9,999 nucleotides of DNA from DASYVD01 sp036000545 (GTDB lineage: Bacteria; Actinomycetota; UBA4738; CALAEC01), in the NCBI GenBank assembly GCA_036000545.1, contig DASYVD010000007.1, positions 1 to 9,999 on the forward strand, read 5' to 3'. A model generated the notes under the pieces. It saw nothing but the letters and a program-made list of their open reading frames with translations, did no database searches and was not told the origin of the DNA. A program made the position numbers and the translations under genes. Positions 6,238 to 9,999 of the stretch are shown here, one piece after another; positions within the stretch are counted from its first letter, which is position 1, and each line of letters opens with the position of its first letter.

Positions 6238-6312
6238 TTGATCGACCTGGAGGAAGACAAGGCGGCGCGGGCGGTAGTGTTCGGGTTGCTCGCGGAGATG
6301 GAGCGGAGGTAG
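6238..6312 (+). pseudogene. Short coding-like remnant, 24 codons
   Basis: This frame reads LIDLEEDKAARAVVFGLLAE then MERR and a TAG. Its codons end in G or C at about 22 of 24 positions, which is strongly coding-like, and it would form a continuous amphipathic helix. There is no credible start; a TTG at 6238 with AGG seven bases before it is the only candidate. It could be the 3' tail of a deleted gene or a tiny gene. No family is recognised. Confidence 0.25.
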
Positions 6313-6364
6313 TTCCTCCCGGGCGAACCTTCCGGTCCAGGCCAACTCAGAAGTAAGAAGAACC

Positions 6365-6389
6365 GAACGCGGAGCCCTCCTCAGGCGTT
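6365..6389 (+). promoter_or_regulatory. Candidate ECF-type promoter of sigma B, giving a leaderless or nearly leaderless mRNA
   Basis: GAAC (6365-6368) and CGTT (6386-6389) are 17 nt apart, a spacing typical of ECF promoters (-35 with AAC, -10 with CGT). Initiation 6-10 nt after the -10 would fall near 6396-6401, at or just before the ATG at 6401. That ATG has no properly spaced Shine-Dalgarno (GAGGCGAG abuts it directly), so a leaderless message fits. This is inference from motif and spacing only. Confidence 0.3.
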
Positions 6390-6400
6390 CATGAGGCGAG

Positions 6401-6919
6401 ATGGTCGAATCGGCAAGCGTAAGTTCCGTGCCCGAGCTCGGCGAGGCCGCGGCGTTCGAGGAGTTCTTCCTCGCCGAGCACGGGCGACTCTTCCAGGCGC
6501 TGTACCTGCTGACTGGCGACCTGCAGGAGGCGGACGACCTCGCCCAGGAGGCCCTCCTGCGAGCCTACGAGCGATGGGATCGGGTCAGTTCGATGGACTC
6601 GCCCGCTGGATACGTGTACCGGACGGCGCTGAACCTGCACCGAAGCCGCCTTCGCGCACTTGTCGTCCGGGCTCGCCGCGTCTTCGCCGCTGTACCGGCC
6701 GACGATTTCAGTGGAGGGGTGGCAATGAGTCATGACGTGCAACGGGCGCTCGCGCAGCTTCCCCGCCGTCAACAGGAAGCACTGATCCTCATCGAGTGGC
6801 TGGGTCTGGGGTCTGAGGAGGCTGGTCGGGTCCTCGGGATTGACGCTTCATCCGTGAGGGGACGGCTTCACCGCGGCCGTACGTCGCTCCGCGAGCTGTT
6901 AGGAGAGCCTTATGAGTGA
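6401..6919 (+). CDS. ECF-family RNA polymerase sigma factor (sigma B of this window)
   Basis: The 172-aa protein has the two-domain ECF layout. Region 2 is at about 20-87, with DLQEADDLAQEALLRAYERW followed by SPAGYVYRTALNLHRSRLR. Region 4 is at about 112-168, with ALAQLPRRQQEALIL and the helix-turn-helix GSEEAGRVLGIDASSVRGRL. In sigma B the region 4 helix before the turn carries LIEWLGLG, in place of the LFYFFEDR found in sigma A, so the two probably recognise different promoters. The ATG at 6401 starts the frame; a GTG at 6428 is an alternative. The stop overlaps the following gene by 8 nt, and AGGAGAG (6901-6907) within the end of this gene serves as that gene's ribosome binding site. The two are therefore likely translationally linked. 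The partner is the membrane-anchored propeller protein. Confidence 0.9.
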   Translation: MVESASVSSVPELGEAAAFEEFFLAEHGRLFQALYLLTGDLQEADDLAQEALLRAYERWDRVSSMDSPAGYVYRTALNLHRSRLRALVVRARRVFAAVPADDFSGGVAMSHDVQRALAQLPRRQQEALILIEWLGLGSEEAGRVLGIDASSVRGRLHRGRTSLRELLGEPYE

Positions 6920-8087
6920 CGTTCGAACGATCCTGAAGCGAGGCGTCGGAGGCGCGACTCCACCCCCGGATGGCTTCGGACGGATGCTTCGCCGCCGAGA
7001 CCGCAAGCGGCGGAACCAGCGGATCGGCGCGGGGGCGCTCGCGATCATTCTCGCGCTGGTGAGCTTCGTGGCCCTGACACGTGCCTTCCGCACCGTCGAG
7101 CGCCCTGCGGACGAGCCGACGCCCGCGGGCTTGGGCGCCCTCGCGTACGCGGTGGACGGAGACATCTTCGTGGCCGAGTGGGACGGTTCGAACCCGGTCC
7201 GGATCGCGGACGGCCGTCCCCCCAGCGACTGTGGCACTGGATCGAGTGATGGCCTGGGCGAATACTTCGCATTCGGACCGATCTGGTCGCCCGACGGTCG
7301 GTACCTCGCCTACCGGCACGCTGACTGCGATCGCCCCGGGGACGGGTGGTGGGACGTCGTCATCAGCGATCCGCAGGGCAACGTCGTCACGTCGTTCCCC
7401 AGCCAGGGCTGGGGCATCTCATGGTCACCCGATTCCACACGTGTGGCGGTCTGGGACCACTGGGGAAAGACGATCGGCGTGTACGGGCTCAAGGGCGACC
7501 GCCAGACGCTGCTCACCCTCCCCTTCGTGATCCCGGCGGGCGAATCGGACCCGGTCTGGTCGCCGGACGGCCGATCGCTCCTTCTTGGCAACTTCGAGAT
7601 CCCCCTCGACGGAAGCACACCACGGCCACTTCCGTGGACCGACGGAGACGTCGCGGGATGGGCGCTCTCGCCCGATGGATCGCGTGTCGCCTACACCACC
7701 CGCAAATCGCTCGTCGTTGCCGCTGCCGATGGTTCCAACGCTCGGGAGGTGCTGGGGGATGGGGCCACCCCGAACCTCCTGTGGTCGCCAACGGGCGACC
7801 GGATCGCCTTCACCTCGCAGAGATCCCGCGAACTCCGCCTGCTCGACGTGGCGACCGGCAGCGTGACGTTGGTGACCGAACCGGACGGGTCAGCCGTGCT
7901 CTCGGTCATGGCGGGCGCAGGCTTCGAGTTCTCGCCCGAGGGCGACCGGATCCTGTTCTCGAGGACGGAGGAGGACGGCACCGGCGTGGATTCGCTCTGG
8001 AGCGTCAACGTCGACGGCTCCGACCTCCGGCGTCTCGTTGCCGGGACCGCCTGGGGCGATTGGCTGTCGCCCAGTCCAACGCCCTGA
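6912..8087 (+). CDS. Membrane-anchored PD40/TolB-type beta-propeller; putative regulator of sigma B
   Basis: The 391-aa protein has a short cytoplasmic part (1-37) ending RRRDRKRRNQR, one membrane helix (about 38-57) and a long extracytoplasmic domain. The outer domain carries repeated PD40-type motifs: IWSPDGRYLAYR (124-135), SWSPDSTRVAVW (170-181), VWSPDGRSLLLG (215-226), ALSPDGSRVAYT (251-262), LWSPTGDRIAFT (290-301) and EFSPEGDRILFS (339-350). Extra strands at both ends (AYAVDGDIFVAEWDG and WSVNVDGSDLRRL) could close a six- or seven-bladed propeller. PD40 repeats are known from TolB and DPP-IV-like propellers and usually bind ligands or proteins. Pairing with an ECF sigma factor suggests a sensor with anti-sigma activity (inference). 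No zinc anti-sigma motif is seen. There is no catalytic domain, so it is not a peptidase. Confidence 0.88.
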   Translation: MSDVRTILKRGVGGATPPPDGFGRMLRRRDRKRRNQRIGAGALAIILALVSFVALTRAFRTVERPADEPTPAGLGALAYAVDGDIFVAEWDGSNPVRIADGRPPSDCGTGSSDGLGEYFAFGPIWSPDGRYLAYRHADCDRPGDGWWDVVISDPQGNVVTSFPSQGWGISWSPDSTRVAVWDHWGKTIGVYGLKGDRQTLLTLPFVIPAGESDPVWSPDGRSLLLGNFEIPLDGSTPRPLPWTDGDVAGWALSPDGSRVAYTTRKSLVVAAADGSNAREVLGDGATPNLLWSPTGDRIAFTSQRSRELRLLDVATGSVTLVTEPDGSAVLSVMAGAGFEFSPEGDRILFSRTEEDGTGVDSLWSVNVDGSDLRRLVAGTAWGDWLSPSPTP

Positions 8088-8321
8088 GACCTCAGTCGAT
8101 GACTCCCGCGAGGCGTTGATCAGGCTGTGGCCGCGAGCCCGAGCAGTCCATCCGCTTCAGCACCAGGGGGAGCCCGCGCCGCACGGGCCGAGCCAGCCGC
8201 GCCGCCGAGGGTCGATCTCGCTCATCAGATCACCAAAGGGGCGACGGGCCGGAGGTATCGCCCCCCGACCCCGGCAGTCATCCCAGACTAGCCGCGCCGC
8301 AGCCCGCCACCAAGCTCGTCC
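8088..8321. other. Intergenic region between converging genes
   Basis: No supported gene. It holds the hairpin at 8238-8264 and an 11-nt direct repeat AGCCGCGCCGC at 8195-8205 and 8290-8300. Apparent open frames here lack start signals and recognisable content. Confidence 0.45.
8238..8264 (-). terminator. Hairpin, terminator candidate between converging genes
   Basis: GGGGCGA (8238-8244) and TCGCCCC (8258-8264) form a perfect 7-bp stem around a 13-nt loop. Read on the minus strand it is followed by TTT, so it suits the end of the minus-strand gene stopping at 8322, 58 nt away. It could also serve the plus-strand propeller gene. Confidence 0.35.
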
Positions 8322-8700
8322 TTACCGGACGCTCTCCTCAGCAAAGTCCGCCACGGGCCAGCCGGAGCCGCAGCTGCCGCACTCGACCCATTGATAGTCC
8401 GGGCCCAGCCCTGGCTTGACCTTGAGGGAGGACCCGAATGATGTCGCGGTCGGTCGTGCCCACGAACTCACACTGTGGCAAGTGCCTCATTGTCGCCGGA
8501 TCGAGCGGATCGAGTCGAACACGGGCGGGCTCAGGTGCGCGGTAATGCTCCTTACTGCACTGGCAGGTCCGGACCCAATGACCGCGCTCGACCTCGCTCC
8601 ACGGGATCGAGACGGAGGGATCGGCCCGCAGAATCGTGCAGTCATCCGAATGACTGAACGGCCCGTCGGGCGGCCCATGGTGCTGCTTCCTATGGAACAT
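8322..8700 (-). pseudogene. Cys-rich zinc-ribbon-like protein, split by a +1 frameshift
   Basis: The start is excellent: AAAGGAGGAGG ends 5 nt before the ATG at 8700. The first frame encodes MFHRKQHHGPPDGPFSHSDD, a TCQC pair (C46, C48), the segment VRLDPLDPATMRHLPQCEF (C77) and DIIRVL, then turns to non-sense. The next frame continues KVKPGLGPDYQWVECGSCGS then GWPVADFAEESVR, stopping at TAA 8322-8324. Removing one C from the CCC run at 8426-8428 restores a 125-aa protein. C107xxC110, with the earlier cysteines, could bind zinc. I recognise the style of small accessory proteins of actinobacterial phages and mobile elements but no named family. It lies downstream of the HNH gene on the same strand, 129 nt away. 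Error, decay or recoding remain open. Confidence 0.6.
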
Positions 8701-8829
8701 GTGTTCCTCCTCCTTTCGGACAACTCTCAGCGGCGACACGCGTCGCCGTTCACTGGTGCTCCTGTTCGGCGCGCCAGCTCCCGACGAGGCGAGCTATCTC
8801 GGCCGGAACCAGCACCCCCGAGGAGATGA
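8701..8829. other. Short spacer between HNH gene and zinc-ribbon gene
   Basis: Holds the strong ribosome binding site (AGGAGGAGG, 8706-8714, minus strand) of the zinc-ribbon gene. No gene seen. Confidence 0.5.
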
Positions 8830-9166
8830 TCACGGTGGCGGCCGCTTCCGCTTCATCAGGTTGCCCAGTTTGCGGCCGAGGTCCTGGTTGTGTTTGCGGC
8901 ACATCGCCCGCAGGTTCGAACGCTCGTTTGTGCCTCCCCAGGGCGATCGGTACGACGTGGTCCAACGTCGTCGAGACCCTGGTGCAGCCCGTGTAGCTGC
9001 AGATGGGCTTTCGGGACAGAGTCTCGCGGCGAATCCGTCGGTAGACCGGGTCGGCGTAGGCGCGGTCCCGGACCGCCTTGTTGTGCTTGAGGTTCCAGCC
9101 GCTCGTGGGGCGGCACCGCGTGCAGCCGATTTGCCCGTGTCCGATGCATGGTGGGCTCGTCTTCAC
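8830..9166 (-). pseudogene. HNH endonuclease, split by a +1 frameshift
   Basis: The first frame, from GTG 9166, carries a Cys pair near the start (CIGHGQIGCTRC), then RETLSRKPICSYTGC (C56, C61) and TTLDHVVPIALG with H70. The next frame continues TNERSNLRAMCRKHNQDLGR then KLGNLMKRKRPPP, with N84, C89, H92 and N93, and stops at TGA 8830-8832. Dropping one G from the GGGG run at 8936-8939 joins them into a 111-aa protein with the full H-N-H triad and zinc ligands C56, C61, C89 and H92. HNH proteins of this size nick or cut DNA in phage packaging, homing or restriction. The GTG overlaps the upstream stop as GTGA, so the two genes were co-translated. As sequenced, the protein would lose its N and second H and be inactive. 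Confidence 0.78.
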
Positions 9167-9432
9167 CTCAACCTGCGGCTCTCATGGTGTTCTCCACGAC
9201 GCGTGGAGACTGCACGGCGAACGTAGCGATCGGCGTCGTACTCCCGGCGACAGGACCTGCACCAGGGTCTCGCCATCTCCTGGGGTCGACGGAGTTCTCC
9301 GCACCTAGCGCAGAGGACTCGGGCGGCCCGGCAGCGGTCGCATAGCGCGGGTCCGGGGAAGCGCCGGAGGGCGTCGACGACCATCGCGTTCAACGGCTCG
9401 TTGCAGTCGATGCACGGTCGTCTCCGGGCCAT
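9163..9432 (-). CDS. Small zinc-finger protein with four CxxC motifs
   Basis: The 89-aa product begins MARRRPCIDC and has four CxxC pairs: C7/C10, C31/C34, C41/C44 and C58/C61. These suggest two zinc-binding units. The second unit (CARCGELRRPQEM then CRSCRREYDADRY) resembles the small zinc fingers that often sit beside HNH nucleases in phages and integrative elements. The basic tail could bind nucleic acid. The start is firm: AAGGAG (9438-9443) lies 5 nt before the ATG at 9432. The stop overlaps the HNH start as GTGA, so both are probably made together, perhaps as partners. A palindrome (9452-9475) lies just upstream in its leader. The frame is intact, unlike its downstream neighbours. Confidence 0.75.
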   Translation of the reverse strand: MARRRPCIDCNEPLNAMVVDALRRFPGPALCDRCRAARVLCARCGELRRPQEMARPWCRSCRREYDADRYVRRAVSTRRGEHHESRRLR

Positions 9433-9451
9433 CCTGGCTCCTTCCGGGAAT

Positions 9452-9475
9452 CAACTTCGAAGGGGGTCGAAGTTG
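9452..9475 (-). repeat. Perfect inverted repeat, 9-bp arms
   Basis: CAACTTCGA (9452-9460) and TCGAAGTTG (9467-9475) are exact complements separated by AGGGGG. It sits 8 nt upstream of the zinc-finger gene's ribosome binding site, so it could be an operator at DNA level or an RNA hairpin in the leader that controls translation or transcription. Confidence 0.6.
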
Positions 9476-9606
9476 GTTCTTCCCTGGCGATCCCGACAGA
9501 TACTGAGAGAGCCCTGCGTGCGCTTTTCTCCCGACGCCTGCTAACTATCTCGGGATCATGCCCGGGGATAAACCGGCCCCCACACCGATTTTTTCGGGGA
9601 TGCGAT

Positions 9607-9634
9607 CCAACCAACTCAGGCTCCCAACCAACTC
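9607..9634. repeat. Direct repeat CCAACCAACTC, two copies
   Basis: Exact 11-nt copies at 9607-9617 and 9624-9634, 17 nt apart. The core AACCAACT recurs inverted at 9471-9478 beside the palindrome, so these may be sites for one protein. Confidence 0.5.
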
Positions 9635-9670
9635 TGTCGTGCGTGAATGGGTCGGCTAGCTTACGGAGAG

Positions 9671-9931
9671 TCATGGGAAAGAATGGCCTTTGACCTGCGC
9701 GTTTGGAAATGTTCGTACGCGCTTCTCGTTTCGCTTTCGTCGGTCTTCTCGGTGAGGATCTGGTGCCTTCCGTTCGAAGGGCTCGGGGTCGTGGTCGTCC
9801 CAGCTTGGGATGAGGGCATCGACCTGGATCCGGCCCTCGCGGCAGGCGATGTAGAGGCCGTTCCGGCTGATGTGGAGGAACTGGCACGCCTGAACGACGT
9901 TCCAGAGCGGCTGAATCGAGACGGACGCCAC
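9671..9931 (-). CDS. Excisionase/MerR-like helix-turn-helix protein
   Basis: The 86-aa product has an N-terminal winged-helix-type helix-turn-helix at about 10-33 (WNVVQACQFLHISRNGLYIA, then CREGRI), the classic excisionase-family layout of a strand, a helix with an xACxFL core, a turn and a recognition helix. After REGRI the usual wing (a short basic hairpin) is not evident. Instead the protein runs into an Asp-rich segment and a very charged tail (REDRRKRNEKR). Either this is a divergent tail or another frameshift has altered it. GTG at 9931 is chosen because AAAGGGG (9939-9945) lies 7 nt before it; a TTG at 9937 is too close. Such proteins act as recombination directionality factors or small regulators in phages and integrative elements. 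It leads the minus-strand block running to 8322. Confidence 0.6.
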   Translation of the reverse strand: MASVSIQPLWNVVQACQFLHISRNGLYIACREGRIQVDALIPSWDDHDPEPFERKAPDPHREDRRKRNEKRVRTFPNAQVKGHSFP

Positions 9932-9999
9932 AGGCAAACCCCTTTCGAGATCTGCCCGGGCTTCACGGATTTCCCGGTGCCTGTCCGTTGGCGCTAGGG

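Larger units (their letters stand above)
6227..6400. other. Intergenic region between minus-strand membrane protein and sigma B operon
   Basis: Holds a coding-like remnant at 6238-6312 (separate entry), a small hairpin GGAGG/CCTCC (6305-6309 and 6315-6319) with a 5-nt loop, and a candidate ECF promoter at 6365-6389 just ahead of the sigma factor. Confidence 0.4.
9433..9670. promoter_or_regulatory. Regulatory intergenic region with palindrome and repeats
   Basis: This region separates the helix-turn-helix gene from the zinc-finger gene and holds no supported gene. It contains a palindrome at 9452-9475, an 11-nt direct repeat CCAACCAACTC at 9607-9617 and 9624-9634 (period 17), an inverted copy of its core (AGTTGGTT, 9471-9478), and an inverted pair GATCCCGA/TCGGGATC (9489-9496, 9550-9557). 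A T run lies at 9589-9594. It is likely where the neighbouring DNA-binding protein or another repressor acts (inference). Confidence 0.4.

Noticed and set aside
7346..8119. Long plus-strand open frame overlapping the propeller gene
   Set aside because: Shadow of the PD40 gene in another frame; Arg/Gly-rich composition, and the propeller repeats in the other frame are unmistakable.
5465..8428. Programmed +1 frameshifting at CCT-C in two genes
   Set aside because: Not accepted as the main explanation: no stop codon, stimulatory element or conserved context accompanies the sites, and the third broken gene uses a G run. Kept only as a testable alternative.
9580..9600. CCGA-T run-TCGG as an intrinsic terminator
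   Set aside because: The stem is only 4 bp and the T run is in the loop, not after the stem.
9390..9887. Minus-strand open frame of 165 codons across the helix-turn-helix gene and the regulatory gap
   Set aside because: Composition is Arg/Pro-rich with no domain, and it overlaps both the zinc-finger start and the repeat region. I considered it as a shifted continuation of the helix-turn-helix protein but could not see a wing motif in it.

Overview
This is a high-GC window (about two thirds G+C by eye). Its gene content suggests an uncultured soil or freshwater Actinomycetota. That assignment is an inference from codon bias, from GTG and TTG starts, and from the two ECF sigma-factor operons whose membrane partners carry an Arg-rich juxtamembrane stretch (for example RRRDRKRRNQR). 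I see no rRNA, tRNA, CRISPR array or recognisable insertion sequence.

Layout. (a) 1-69: the first 23 codons of a glyoxalase/VOC-fold protein on the minus strand. (b) 534-3623: a tightly overlapping plus-strand operon of ECF sigma factor A, a one-pass membrane protein and a large lipoprotein. The lipoprotein has an alpha/beta-hydrolase body followed by an extra beta-rich domain. The sigma-adjacent membrane protein ends in what looks like the same kind of beta-rich domain, and the hydrolase appears to have lost its catalytic serine and histidine. (c) 3873-4385: a secreted beta-rich protein with four cysteines, preceded by two tiny overlapping ORFs with good ribosome binding sites. (d) 4386-4836: mostly non-coding, with two strong hairpins and a possible small minus-strand gene. 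(e) 4837-6226: three small membrane proteins, one on the plus strand and two on the minus strand. One minus-strand gene is split by a +1 frameshift. (f) 6401-8087: a second sigma operon, ECF sigma factor B overlapping a membrane-anchored PD40/TolB-type beta-propeller. (g) 8322-9931: a minus-strand accessory block holding an excisionase-like helix-turn-helix protein, a four-CxxC zinc protein, an HNH endonuclease overlapping it by GTGA, and a Cys-rich zinc-ribbon-like protein. The last two are each broken by a single extra base.

How the genes may work together. Both sigma operons look like signal-transduction modules: a cytoplasmic sigma factor, a membrane partner with a short basic cytoplasmic tail that could hold the sigma factor, and an extracytoplasmic beta-structured domain that could sense a ligand. 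Neither membrane partner shows the HxxxCxxC zinc anti-sigma motif. In the first operon the dead-looking hydrolase lipoprotein is a candidate extracytoplasmic binding component. The right-hand block has the composition of a phage or integrative-element remnant.

Three minus-strand genes (near 5465, 8427 and 8937) each need removal of one base from a C/G run to read through, while the sigma-operon genes are intact. This could be decay of accessory DNA or local assembly error, and reads would settle it.
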